From NCBI RefSeq assembly GCF_003610775.1, contig NZ_RAQO01000004.1, positions 1-64,000 on the forward strand: 64,000 nt of DNA, written 5' to 3'. The DNA comes from Alginatibacterium sediminis (GTDB taxonomy: Bacteria > Pseudomonadota > Gammaproteobacteria > Enterobacterales > Celerinatantimonadaceae). How positions within the stretch are numbered: position 1 is the first letter of the stretch; each line of letters begins with the position of its first letter. The position numbers were made by a program, and so were the translations under genes. Under the pieces are notes generated by a model. That model was given only the letters and a program-made list of their open reading frames with translations. It was not told the DNA's origin and did no database searches. Positions 55,719 through 64,000 of the stretch are shown piece by piece.

Positions 55719-57230
55719 ATGAGAACCATATCTGCTAAGATTATGTCGTGTCTGTATTTGATAATCTTTAACGTGCATGCAAGTACCGAGATAGATTTCG
55801 CAAAACGTATCGCGACCGGCGAGCAGTGGCTCTCACATATGGAAAATGGGCTAAGTCCGTATTGGATGGCTCCGAGTGCGTACGGCGAACCGGTAGGAAA
55901 TTTCCCGACCTTTCGCTGCGACGATGGTCAAGTTTTAGAGCTATCCAATCCTTGTCCAGAGTTAGCTAATCAAAGATGGATCGCTCAAGAGTTTGGCCGC
56001 GATTTCACCCGTATGAAGTCGCGTCAAATATATGCCTACGGAGTACGTTATCATCTAACGGGTGACCCTAAAGCACTTTCACTAGCAAAAGCAGGCGTTG
56101 ATTACCTATTAACGCAGCTGCGAGACACTAAGAATGGCGGGATGATCAGTGTACGAGAAGGCCAGCAAGCCAAGTTTAAATGGCAGCAACGCACCTCGCA
56201 AGACCAAGCATATGCCATTGTTGGCCTAGCATTCTACTATTATTTAACCCGTGATCCTGAGGTCGAAAAAGCCTTAGTCGAACAGCAGCATTTTATTTTT
56301 GAGCACTATAAAAGTACCACCAAAAATCAGTTGCTGTGGGTGATTGAAGATAGTCATGAGCATTTCCACCAACAACTTGAACTAGTCGCACAGCTTGATC
56401 AAATTAATGCGTATTTGTTATTAGTGACGCCACTGTTGCCAAAACAGCATCAACTTAAGTGGCGAGCAGATCTAGAGTGGTTAACGGAACAAATGTTGGC
56501 TCAATATCATAATGTTGAGCAGTGGCGTTTTTACGGGGCGATACACCACCGAGCTGTCATGCGAGAGACAGCAAAACACAACGATTTTGGTCATACTATA
56601 AAAGCCTATTGGATGACCTATTTGGTTGGGCAACAACTCAATCGAGATGATTGGGTTGATTTAGCACTTAAGGGAATGAAAAGCACCATCGCTAAAGCCG
56701 CCTACCAATACTCAAAATCCTATCTTAAAGATATCCTTTCAACAGATCAGCTTGCAGCCATAGAGTATAGCCATTTATATAGCTGGCGAGAGAGTAACTA
56801 TAGCGATTGGATATCATCTTGGCAGTGGGCGGAATTAGACCAAGCACTAATGACCTTAAGCATCCGTGAGGGAAATAACTTAAGTCCGCAGCTAGTGCGC
56901 CAGTTATATTTTACGACGACTAGTTTTCAACAGTTTTGGGTTGACGAAAGCTACGGGGGTGTTGGTTTAATGCCTAAAACTTTAAAGCAATTTCATTGGG
57001 GCAATGCTTATCATCAATTTGAGCACGCACTGGTAGGATACCTCTCAGCCCAAGCTTGGTATGACAAGCCCGCAACCTTGTATTACGCGCTTCCACCTTT
57101 AGCTGATGTTACGCTACAACCTTATTACTTTTCAGGCGAGGTGTTGTCACATCAAATCACAAGTATAGCTTTAGATATACCAATGCTTGAGCAAGTTGAG
57201 GTTAGTTTTAGGATTACACCGGGCAACTAG
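55719..57230 (+). CDS. Secreted AGE-family (alpha/alpha)6-barrel protein
   Basis: 503 residues with a likely signal peptide (about 1-22, SCLYLIIFNVHAS). The body is a run of helical hairpins; KAGVDYLLTQLRDTKNGGMI, RTSQDQAYAIVGLAFYYYLT and KHNDFGHTIKAYWMTYL match the pattern of N-acylglucosamine 2-epimerase-type barrels (the HNDFGH segment corresponds to the DYGH-like active-site stretch). AGE relatives are usually cytoplasmic epimerases, so an exported member might act on polysaccharide or oligosaccharide. No carbohydrate cluster surrounds it. The substrate is unknown. Confidence 0.7.
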   Translation: MRTISAKIMSCLYLIIFNVHASTEIDFAKRIATGEQWLSHMENGLSPYWMAPSAYGEPVGNFPTFRCDDGQVLELSNPCPELANQRWIAQEFGRDFTRMKSRQIYAYGVRYHLTGDPKALSLAKAGVDYLLTQLRDTKNGGMISVREGQQAKFKWQQRTSQDQAYAIVGLAFYYYLTRDPEVEKALVEQQHFIFEHYKSTTKNQLLWVIEDSHEHFHQQLELVAQLDQINAYLLLVTPLLPKQHQLKWRADLEWLTEQMLAQYHNVEQWRFYGAIHHRAVMRETAKHNDFGHTIKAYWMTYLVGQQLNRDDWVDLALKGMKSTIAKAAYQYSKSYLKDILSTDQLAAIEYSHLYSWRESNYSDWISSWQWAELDQALMTLSIREGNNLSPQLVRQLYFTTTSFQQFWVDESYGGVGLMPKTLKQFHWGNAYHQFEHALVGYLSAQAWYDKPATLYYALPPLADVTLQPYYFSGEVLSHQITSIALDIPMLEQVEVSFRITPGN

Positions 57231-57305
57231 TACTGGCATGGCATTGCACTGGGCGCTAGCGGTGAGCATGCTCAGCACTGGTGACTATCGTACAAAGCAG
57301 GTGGA

Positions 57306-58391
57306 CTAGTTTGGATATTTGTCTCGAATGGCTAGAAAATCACTCAAATTTTCGGTTAATAAATCAACTAGATTAGGGTCAAAGTGTTGACCTTGCTGCT
57401 CGTGGAACAGTGTCATAACTTGTTCAATCGGCCAGGCTTCTTTATAAACTCGACTGCTGCCAAGCGCATCAAATACGTCAGCGACCGCTGTAATTCGACC
57501 ATAAATATGGATGTTATCTCCGGATAATCCCTGTGGATAACCAGAGCCATTCCATTTCTCATGATGTTGACCTGCAATTGTAGCCGCAGCTTTTAAAATG
57601 GGACGTGTAGAGTGTTTCATCAAATCATAGCCAATCTGGGCATGGGTTTTCATTACTTCAAATTCATCGGCGTCGAGTTTGCCTGGTTTTTTCAGAATGG
57701 AGTCCGGAATGCCTACTTTACCAATATCGTGCATCGGTGAGGCCAGTTTGATTAGCTCAGCTTCTTGTGCGTCTAATCCAGACAGTAATGCCAAAAGCTC
57801 TGAGTATTCAGCGACACGACGCACATGGTCACCAGTCTCTTTTGAACGAGACTCGCCGATTTCGCCCATGGTATAAACGACTTCCTTTTGGGTGTCGATG
57901 ATTTCTAGGTTTAAGGCTACAATTTCGGTTATCTCAGTTGCATAAACAGCTAAGCTGTCGAGCTCGCGAGACCCTTTTGCTATCAGTGAAAATACCTTAC
58001 CGGAATCTGTTTGAAATTGCTTTGCGCAGGACCCCTCATTGTGAATAAGAGATTCGAGGTCGTCCGTGAACAAGGCTTGGAATGAGTTTATTTCAGGAAA
58101 TACCCGTTGCGCAGCAGCATTGGAGAAAGCTAGCTCATTATTGGCGTTAAAGATAAACACGGGTTGCGGATTATGCTTGGGTAGAAAACTGATATATCGA
58201 TACTCGAGAGCAGCTTTGCTCTCTTTGGAGAACAGGTGGGTAATAGGGCACTTAGATGTGAGGCCCGTTTGTATCAACATCAAACCCATGGGTAAAAAAA
58301 CGAACCACAGCGTATGTGTACCCAATGCTAGCATGACACTACCTAATACTGTCCTAACCTGACTTTCTCTATTACTTATATTGATCAACAT
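57306..58391 (-). CDS. HD-GYP phosphodiesterase with membrane and PAS domains
   Basis: 361 residues. An N-terminal DUF2892-like membrane hairpin (about 10-48) is followed by a PAS-like segment (about 65-175, PVFIFNANNELAFSNAAAQR) and an HD-GYP domain (about 178-355) with MHDIGKVGIPD, HHEKWNGSGYPQGL and ITAVADVFDALGS. HD-GYP proteins degrade cyclic di-GMP, and all the metal and GYP residues appear intact. Such an enzyme would favour swimming, in keeping with the flagellar genes in the window, but no direct link is shown. Converges with the AGE-like gene. Confidence 0.92.
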   Translation of the reverse strand: MLINISNRESQVRTVLGSVMLALGTHTLWFVFLPMGLMLIQTGLTSKCPITHLFSKESKAALEYRYISFLPKHNPQPVFIFNANNELAFSNAAAQRVFPEINSFQALFTDDLESLIHNEGSCAKQFQTDSGKVFSLIAKGSRELDSLAVYATEITEIVALNLEIIDTQKEVVYTMGEIGESRSKETGDHVRRVAEYSELLALLSGLDAQEAELIKLASPMHDIGKVGIPDSILKKPGKLDADEFEVMKTHAQIGYDLMKHSTRPILKAAATIAGQHHEKWNGSGYPQGLSGDNIHIYGRITAVADVFDALGSSRVYKEAWPIEQVMTLFHEQQGQHFDPNLVDLLTENLSDFLAIRDKYPN

Positions 58392-58766
58392 TTGCAGGCT
58401 GCCTATTTGTTAAGTGGCTACGTTTAGTTAAGCGTCTACATCTTTCCAAAAATTGAGTAGCCGAACAATACCGAGACACTTCTGAAGTTTTTACATTTGA
58501 AATTAACATACTTGAGCTTAGTTACTTAGTGTCATTTCGTGGTGTAGGTATAGAGTTTCCCAGAATGTTAGCTAAGGCATAGTTACATTTTCCAATTGAT
58601 GTCTTTCATGAGCGTATGGATATAACGAGTACTATTATCCTGCCTTTCCATTATTGCGTCAGTGACTCATTGTACTTGCTGCATATTGATCGTGTGACAG
58701 CTGCCACCAAACTAAGTATCTTGTATCTGTTTTGCAGAATCTCATGCAAACTAATAAGAGAGTCCA
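58392..58766. other. Intergenic region between divergent genes
   Basis: No gene recognised. It holds the HD-GYP promoter (leftward) and that of the small secreted-protein gene (rightward). A 65-codon frame starting at 58616 overlaps the real start at 58767 and has no support. Confidence 0.5.
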
Positions 58767-59186
58767 ATGAAATCAATACTATTGCTTCTGCTTTGCAGTC
58801 CCTTAATGGTTAATGCCAATAGGATCGTTAACCTAGATACAGACACACAAGAGGTCTGGAGTGGGGGATATTGGAGCCATGGACGGTCAGAAGGAATTTA
58901 CCGTCTTGTGGTTACCGGCGGGGGAATTGAACATTATAAAACCCAGCTTTTTGTTCAATAGATTGCAATCGGCACAGACTCTTTCAAACTTGAAATAATA
59001 AGTTCAGTTGGCATACAAGCGCTAAATCAGGACTCAGTATATGCCTTTAGATTGCCGCAATGCGTCGACGCTATCCCTTGTAATGCAATTAAAATTGAGG
59101 CCACGAATAGTTATGACCTAAGTCAGCATCAATTTCGAATTGAGTTGCGAAGCTCCGGGAAATACAGCTTTGAAAAAGCTTCGTGA
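58767..59186 (+). pseudogene. Small secreted protein gene with one in-frame TAG
   Basis: ATG 58767 has GAGAG upstream and opens with a signal peptide (SILLLLLCSPLMVNAN). The frame reads 64 codons to TAG at 58959-58961, then stays open in the same frame for 74 more codons to TGA at 59184-59186. The second part is clearly protein-like (DSFKLEIISSVGIQALNQDS, then LPQCVDAIPCNAIKIEATNS, with two cysteines). The intact product would be 139 residues, about 120 when mature and mainly beta strand. A single nonsense change, a sequencing error or readthrough would each explain it. No family recognised. Confidence 0.65.
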
Positions 59187-59238
59187 GTATTTTTAACAGC
59201 CTCAAGCTGTACTTATCGTAAATTTGCCAACATTAGAA

Positions 59239-59697
59239 ATGGAGCTTAAGGTGATAGAATTGAAGAGTAAGTCGAAGGATAGGTTAAATAAGCGCGAAAA
59301 ACTGTCGATAGTTTTAGCATTGCTTGCTGTAGTTTGCACTGTTATTGCAAACTACAGCAATAACAGTTTAGTGATTACTTCATTACTGCTGCTGATTATC
59401 TCTGTACTACTCTACGTATTTAGCCGGCCCTTAAGTTTTCGTACGATTTTGTTATTGATCTATGCGTTAATTTCTAGCGCGCTATTTAATATATATTACC
59501 CGTGGCAAATATTTAGCCAGGTGTATCTTTGGCTTATGCTGCTTGGATTTCCGGTGCTATGGACTTGCGTTGCTTTGATACTTACTAAAGAATCCAGTGT
59601 TAAACTAATTCAAAGCAATCTTGCTTACATTTTTTGTATCTTATCGGTCACTTTTTGCCACTTGTTGGTGATTGCGATACTCGCCAGTAGTGTCTAA
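59239..59697 (+). CDS. Four-helix membrane protein of unknown function
   Basis: 152 residues from ATG 59239 (a TTG 15 bases earlier, or a GTG at 59251, could also serve). A basic N-terminus (KSKSKDRLNKREKL) precedes about four membrane helices (roughly 22-38, 43-60, 65-85, 90-115) and a last one near 130-150. No family recognised. It may be co-transcribed with the small secreted-protein gene 50 bases upstream. Confidence 0.6.
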   Translation: MELKVIELKSKSKDRLNKREKLSIVLALLAVVCTVIANYSNNSLVITSLLLLIISVLLYVFSRPLSFRTILLLIYALISSALFNIYYPWQIFSQVYLWLMLLGFPVLWTCVALILTKESSVKLIQSNLAYIFCILSVTFCHLLVIAILASSV

Positions 59698-59756
59698 TCC
59701 AAACCTATAACTATAAGCAGCTCGGATCTAAGGTGCTTTTAACAAACAGCAGTTTC

Positions 59757-59782
59757 AAAAAAGGCCGCTAAAAGGCGGCCTT
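59757..59782 (-). terminator. gltA terminator
   Basis: AAGGCCGC (59761-59768) pairs with GCGGCCTT (59775-59782) around a 6-base loop; on the minus strand it ends in TTTTTT. It lies 19 bases beyond the gltA stop. Confidence 0.92.
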
Positions 59783-59800
59783 AACAGAAGAAGCTAACAA

Positions 59801-61072
59801 CTATTCGTATTTACGATAGCTATAACCCTTGTACAACTGGCGTGGACGGCCAATACGTTGTACTGGCTCTTCCATCATTTCTTTCCAGTGAGCAATCCAG
59901 CCAACTGTACGGGCTAAGGCGAAGATTACAGTAAACATACTGGTCGGAATACCAATTGCTTTAAGTACGATGCCTGAGTAGAAATCAACATTCGGGAATA
60001 ATTTCTTCTCTTTAAAGTACGGGTCACTCAAAGCGATACGTTCAAGTTCCATGGCTACATCTAGCAATGGATCATCAACGTTAAGCTCTGCGAGCACTTC
60101 ATGACAGCTTTCGCGCATCACTGTAGCTCGTGGATCGTAGTTTTTGTAGACGCGATGACCAAAGCCCATTAGGCGGAATGGGTCATTTTTGTCTTTAGCT
60201 CGAGCGATGAACTCAGGGATACGGTCAACAGTACCAATTTCGCTAAGCATGTTTAAGCAAGCTTCATTAGCGCCGCCATGTGCAGGCCCCCAAAGGCAGG
60301 CAATACCAGCTGCGATACACGCAAATGGATTTGCACCAGATGAACCTGACAAACGAACCGTTGAAGTTGAAGCGTTTTGCTCATGGTCCGCGTGCAGCGT
60401 AAAGATTCGGTCCATAGCGCGTTCAACAACTGGGCTAATTTTGTACTCTTCAGCCGGAACTGAGAACATCATATTCAAAAAGTTTGCGGCATAGCTCAAA
60501 TCGTTTCGAGGGTAAACGAAGGCCTGACCAACAGAATACTTATAGCTCATTGCAGCCAGAGTTGGCATTTTTGAAATCAAACGGTAAGCAGCGACTTCCC
60601 GATGGTGTTCGTTAGATATATCTAAAGAGTCGTGATAGAAAGCGCTGAGTGCACCGACTACGCCAACCATAATCGCCATTGGGTGAGAGTCACGACGAAA
60701 ACCTTGGAAAAAGTGAATCAATTGTTCGTGAACCATCGTGTGACGAGTCACTGTGGTTTTAAATTTAGCGTATTCTTCTTTGGTAGGACGCTCGCCAAAT
60801 AACAATATGTAGCAGACTTCTAAGTACTCACCATCTTTGGCTAGCTCTTCGATAGAGTAGCCACGATGCAGTAGAATACCTTTTTCGCCATCAATGAAAG
60901 TGATTTTGGACTCACAAGAGGCCGTTGCTAGAAAGCCTGGGTCAAAGGTAAAATAGCCTTCTTTGGCAAGCGCGCGTACGTCGATTACATCTTGGCCTTC
61001 AGTGCCTGAATAAATCGGTAAGTCGATAGCGTCGCTACCTGGTAGTTGTAGGGTGGCTTTTTGCTCAGCCAT
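59801..61072 (-). CDS. gltA: Citrate synthase
   Basis: First enzyme of the citric acid cycle: acetyl-CoA plus oxaloacetate to citrate. 423 residues of the large, NADH-regulated bacterial type. Catalytic segments are [20 protein letters not shown], with the first active His, and [15 protein letters not shown], with the second; the Asp is in the C-terminal part (FPNVDFYSG). AAGGGAG precedes the ATG. It is divergent from sdhCDA across 496 bases, the conserved gammaproteobacterial arrangement. Confidence 0.98.
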   Translation of the reverse strand: MAEQKATLQLPGSDAIDLPIYSGTEGQDVIDVRALAKEGYFTFDPGFLATASCESKITFIDGEKGILLHRGYSIEELAKDGEYLEVCYILLFGERPTKEEYAKFKTTVTRHTMVHEQLIHFFQGFRRDSHPMAIMVGVVGALSAFYHDSLDISNEHHREVAAYRLISKMPTLAAMSYKYSVGQAFVYPRNDLSYAANFLNMMFSVPAEEYKISPVVERAMDRIFTLHADHEQNASTSTVRLSGSSGANPFACIAAGIACLWGPAHGGANEACLNMLSEIGTVDRIPEFIARAKDKNDPFRLMGFGHRVYKNYDPRATVMRESCHEVLAELNVDDPLLDVAMELERIALSDPYFKEKKLFPNVDFYSGIVLKAIGIPTSMFTVIFALARTVGWIAHWKEMMEEPVQRIGRPRQLYKGYSYRKYE

Positions 61073-61568
61073 AGCACATCTCCCTTGCTTTTATAGTTGT
61101 GTTAGAGTTAGACGAGGTGATTGTGGGTATGCAAAACGATCTGCATGCTTCAAAAAACCTATCTGCTTTAGATTTGCGGCTTTTATTTGTATTAGCCTGG
61201 TCAGCTCAAATACCATTTAAGGTCCACATACGGCATCCAAAGCTACATCATTCTGAACCACTCAGCCCCCAAAAGTCAATCAGGGGCTGTTATTGATAGT
61301 CGCTATATTTGTCAAGAATGTTAAGTGTGCCGTCAAAACTTGAAAAATGTTAGCGTTTGAGGCCTTAAGAGGGCGATTTGTTAATTGAATTTGCAATAGC
61401 GGGCTTGTATACTCGCCATGACGTTTAGGGCTGTATATAGCCTTTGTTGGTGTTAGTTAAGCTTTGATTTTTCGACTTTAGTCTTAATTTTTGACAAAAT
61501 GCGACAAAATTAACAATTTAGCAACATTGATTCAGGTTTGTCGCTCCAAATGACGATAAAAATAACTC
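61073..61568. promoter_or_regulatory. gltA-sdhC divergent control region
   Basis: No gene is supported here. The region must hold promoters for both citric-acid-cycle operons. CAGCCCC (61263-61269) and GGGGCTG (61283-61289) form an inverted repeat. The T/A-rich right end (about 61490-61530, TTAATT/TTGACAAAAT-like) is a likely site for the sdh promoter and for oxygen control, but no exact ArcA or Fnr site can be named. Confidence 0.5.
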
Positions 61569-61970
61569 ATGGACACGAGTGGGCCAAGAACCGTGAAAAA
61601 ACAACAAAGACCAGTAAACCTCGACCTACAGACGATTAGCTTTCCCATCACTGCGATTGCATCCATTTTGCACCGCGTTTCGGGCGTTATTACATTTTTT
61701 GCTATTGCAATTCTCCTCGCTTTGCTTAGTCAATCCTTAGACTCTGAGCAAGGATTTAATAATGTCATGGAAACCCTCGATCATTTCCTCATCAAATTTG
61801 TCATTTGGGCTAGCTTAGTTGCTCTGATGTACCACCTTGTTGGTGGTGTACGGCATTTGATTATGGACTTAGGGTATTGGGAAGAACTCGATACGAGCGC
61901 TCAAAGCGCCAAAGTATCATTCATCATTACCGGCGCACTAGCTTTGATAATGGGGGTAATCGTATGGTAA
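61569..61970 (+). CDS. sdhC: Succinate dehydrogenase cytochrome b556 subunit
   Basis: Membrane anchor of complex II that binds heme b and ubiquinone with SdhD. 133 residues, three helices; conserved RPVNLDLQTISFPITAIASI, ILHRVSGVITF and MYHLVGGVRHLIMDLGY (heme His). ATG 61569 gives eight residues before VKKQQRPVN; GTG 61593 is the alternative start. Overlaps sdhD by seven bases. Confidence 0.95.
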   Translation: MDTSGPRTVKKQQRPVNLDLQTISFPITAIASILHRVSGVITFFAIAILLALLSQSLDSEQGFNNVMETLDHFLIKFVIWASLVALMYHLVGGVRHLIMDLGYWEELDTSAQSAKVSFIITGALALIMGVIVW

Positions 61971-62308
61971 ACAATGTATCTACATTTGGCCGCAGCGGTG
62001 TACACGACTACCTATTGGTACGCGCATCGGCAATCATTTTAGCACTCTATACTTTTTACGTTTTGGGCTTTATCGCCTTTAACGAAATTACGTACCTTAG
62101 TTGGAGCGGGTTTTATTCTTATCTACCAACTCAAATATTTAGCCTTTTAGCCTTACTGGCGTTGCTCGTGCACGCTTGGATTGGTCTTTGGCAGGTACTC
62201 ACTGACTATGTTAAACCTACGGGCTTACGTCTTGGTTTGCAGTACTTGCTTAATATTGTCGCTTTTGTTTATGTCGCGGCTGGCATCTTGATTATTTGGG
62301 GGTTATAA
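61964..62308 (+). CDS. sdhD: Succinate dehydrogenase membrane anchor subunit
   Basis: 114 residues, three membrane helices, with DYLLVRASAIILALYTFYVL and the heme/quinone segment HAWIGLWQVLTDYVKPTGLR. Start ATG 61964 overlaps the sdhC stop. The sdhA GTG follows directly after the TAA. Confidence 0.95.
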   Translation: MVNNVSTFGRSGVHDYLLVRASAIILALYTFYVLGFIAFNEITYLSWSGFYSYLPTQIFSLLALLALLVHAWIGLWQVLTDYVKPTGLRLGLQYLLNIVAFVYVAAGILIIWGL

Positions 62309-64000
62309 GTGGATTATCCTATTCGAGAATTTGACGCAGTAGTGATTGGAGCAGGCGGCGCAGGTATGCGTGCGGCGTTGGCCATCTCTGAAGAAGGCAA
62401 AACTTGTGCTTTGATTTCTAAGGTATTTCCTACGCGTTCTCACACAGTTTCAGCTCAAGGTGGTATTACTGTTGCTTTGGGTAACTCGCACAAAGATGAT
62501 TGGCAATGGCACATGTATGACACCGTAAAGGGTTCTGATTACATTGGTGACCAAGATGCCATCGAATATATGTGTAATACAGGTCCTGAAGCGATAATCG
62601 AATTAGAAAAAATGGGCCTTCCGTTTTCTCGCTTCGAAGACGGCACTATTTATCAGCGTCCTTTTGGTGGCCAGTCCAAAGAGTTTGGTGGCGAACAAGC
62701 CGCACGTACAGCTGCAGCGGCAGATCGAACAGGTCATGCACTACTTCATACGCTTTACCAGCAAAACGTTAAAAACAAAACCATGGTATTTAGTGAATGG
62801 TATGCCTTGGATTTAGTTAAGAACGACGACGGTGAAGTCGTTGGCTGTATGGCAATGGACATTGAAAGTGGCGAAGTGGTGTTCTTTAAAGCCAAGGCTA
62901 CTATTTTGGCGACAGGCGGTGCAGGGCGTATTTTTGCATCAACCACTAACGCACATATCAATACTGGTGACGGTGTCGGTATGGCATTACGCGCAGGTGT
63001 TCCAGTACAAGATATGGAAATGTGGCAGTTTCACCCAACCGGTATTGCCGGTGCAGGTGTATTGGTCACAGAGGGTTGTCGCGGAGAAGGTGGCTATCTA
63101 CTAAACAAAGATGGCGAGCGTTTCATGGAACGTTATGCGCCCAATGCAAAAGACTTAGCCGGACGCGATGTCGTTGCCCGCTCAATGATGACAGAAATAC
63201 GCGAAGGCCGCGGTTGTGAAGGTCCTTGGGGAATTCACCTTAAGCTTAAACTTGACCACCTTGGCGAAGACGTTCTAGAAAGTCGTCTTCCTGGTATTTG
63301 TGAGTTGTCTCGTACCTTTGCTCACATTGACCCAGTTAAAGAACCTATTCCAGTCATTCCAACTTGCCATTATCAAATGGGTGGCGTGCCGTGTAATGTT
63401 AACGGACAAGCGCTTAGCCCTAATGCTAAAGGCGAGTATGAAGTCGTCAACGGCTTGTTTGCTGTAGGTGAAATCGCTTGTGTATCGGTCCACGGTGCTA
63501 ACCGACTCGGCGGTAACTCGCTACTTGATTTGGTTGTGTTTGGTCGAGCTGCGGGTAAATTTTTAGGCGAATACTTAGACGACGCACCAGAAATGGCTGA
63601 TGCTAATCAGCAAAGCATCGATGCAGCAATGGCGCGCTATAATCGTTGGGAACACTCTAACCCTGACGGCGAAGACCCAGTGCAAATTCGTAAAGACTTG
63701 CAACAATGTATGCAACTAAACTTCTCAGTATTTAGAGAAGGCGATGCAATGGCCGAAGGCCTCAAAGAATTACAAGAAATTCGTGTTCGCTTAGAGAACG
63801 CACGCTTGGATGATAAATCACCAGATTTTAACACCCAACGGGTCGAATGCCTTGAGCTCGATAACTTAATGGCGACCGCTATTGCAACAGCTTATGCGGC
63901 CAACTTCCGCACTGAAAGCCGCGGAGCCCATAGTCGCTTTGACTTCCCAGACCGTGATGACGCGAATTGGTTATGTCATAGTATCTTTAACCCAAGTGAC
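62309..64000 (+). CDS. sdhA: Succinate dehydrogenase flavoprotein subunit (cut by window end)
   Basis: Catalytic subunit of complex II, which oxidises succinate to fumarate. The start is GTG 62309 (then [20 protein letters not shown]), directly after the sdhD stop, matching the first residues of E. coli SdhA. 564 codons are present, with no stop before the window ends; about 25 residues are missing. Visible motifs are the FAD-linked His in [34 protein letters not shown], the active-site Arg/His region ([30 protein letters not shown]). sdhB should follow. Confidence 0.97.
   Translation, partial: MDYPIREFDAVVIGAGGAGMRAALAISEEGKTCALISKVFPTRSHTVSAQGGITVALGNSHKDDWQWHMYDTVKGSDYIGDQDAIEYMCNTGPEAIIELEKMGLPFSRFEDGTIYQRPFGGQSKEFGGEQAARTAAAADRTGHALLHTLYQQNVKNKTMVFSEWYALDLVKNDDGEVVGCMAMDIESGEVVFFKAKATILATGGAGRIFASTTNAHINTGDGVGMALRAGVPVQDMEMWQFHPTGIAGAGVLVTEGCRGEGGYLLNKDGERFMERYAPNAKDLAGRDVVARSMMTEIREGRGCEGPWGIHLKLKLDHLGEDVLESRLPGICELSRTFAHIDPVKEPIPVIPTCHYQMGGVPCNVNGQALSPNAKGEYEVVNGLFAVGEIACVSVHGANRLGGNSLLDLVVFGRAAGKFLGEYLDDAPEMADANQQSIDAAMARYNRWEHSNPDGEDPVQIRKDLQQCMQLNFSVFREGDAMAEGLKELQEIRVRLENARLDDKSPDFNTQRVECLELDNLMATAIATAYAANFRTESRGAHSRFDFPDRDDANWLCHSIFNPSD

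Noticed and set aside
58616-58813. 65-codon frame upstream of the small secreted-protein gene
   Set aside because: It overlaps the better-supported start at 58767 in another frame and has no ribosome binding site.
61099-61296. 65-codon frame between gltA and sdhC
   Set aside because: No ribosome binding site and no recognisable product, and it lies in the divergent control region.

Overview
The window looks like chromosome of a marine gammaproteobacterium of the Alteromonadales kind (Shewanella/Colwellia/Psychromonas-like). The grounds are the block fliE to cheW with the flhF-flhG-fliA-cheY-cheZ-cheA-cheB-parC-parP order, followed by a DUF2802 gene and the complete ccm (cytochrome c maturation) operon, the pair gyrA/serC/aroA, and gltA divergent from sdhCDA. 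The assignment rests on gene content and order, not on a database search. No tRNA, rRNA or CRISPR array was recognised.

Layout. (1) 1-408: a cluster of short interspersed repeats. Two near-identical 134-base units begin with a hairpin and end in a tail motif around TATGGSTGTCTTGTTAAT, with extra copies of the tail. (2) 996-4126: a TRAP transporter in the unusual order P, M, Q. (3) 4132-6679: an IS3-type transposase shard, a divergent second adenylosuccinate synthetase (purA2) and a LysR regulator transcribed away from it. (4) 6680-10690: an accessory stretch with small or unknown genes, gene shards, six more copies of the tail motif, a diverged copy of the hairpin unit and the N-terminal remnant of a REP-associated tyrosine (Y1) transposase. 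(5) 10703-15212: putA (proline to glutamate) and an MDR-family oxidoreductase. (6) 15213-16154: a decayed secreted-protein pseudogene. (7) 16155-21448: gyrA, serC, aroA. (8) 21518-47653: flagellar basal body, export apparatus and chemotaxis genes, with at least three good sigma-54 promoter matches (before fliE, fliK and flhA). (9) 47654-55233: DUF2802 gene and ccmABCDEFGHI. (10) 55719-59697: a secreted AGE-like (alpha/alpha)6-barrel protein, an HD-GYP protein, a small secreted-protein gene interrupted by one in-frame TAG, and a membrane protein. (11) 59801-64000: gltA and, divergently, sdhC-sdhD-sdhA (sdhA runs off the window).

How the genes work together. The flagellar block builds a polar flagellum: FlhF/FlhG set its place and number, FliA is sigma-28, and CheA/CheY/CheZ/CheB/CheW signal to the FliM/FliN/FliG switch. 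ParC and ParP are the pair that hold chemotaxis arrays at the pole, and CheA here carries three copies of a short acidic motif in its linker that could be the docking site. The ccm operon supplies c-type cytochromes, and GltA/Sdh feed the same respiratory chain; TRAP uptake and PutA supply carbon.

The best candidate for something undescribed is the repeat family of regions 1 and 4. The units have a 5' hairpin whose outer base pair appears to be conserved by compensatory change, and a fixed 3' tail. The tail also ends a Y1-transposase remnant and both sides of a 208-residue orphan gene. This looks like a non-autonomous, single-strand (IS200/IS605/REP-like) mobile repeat that breaks genes and adds a standard C-terminus to them.
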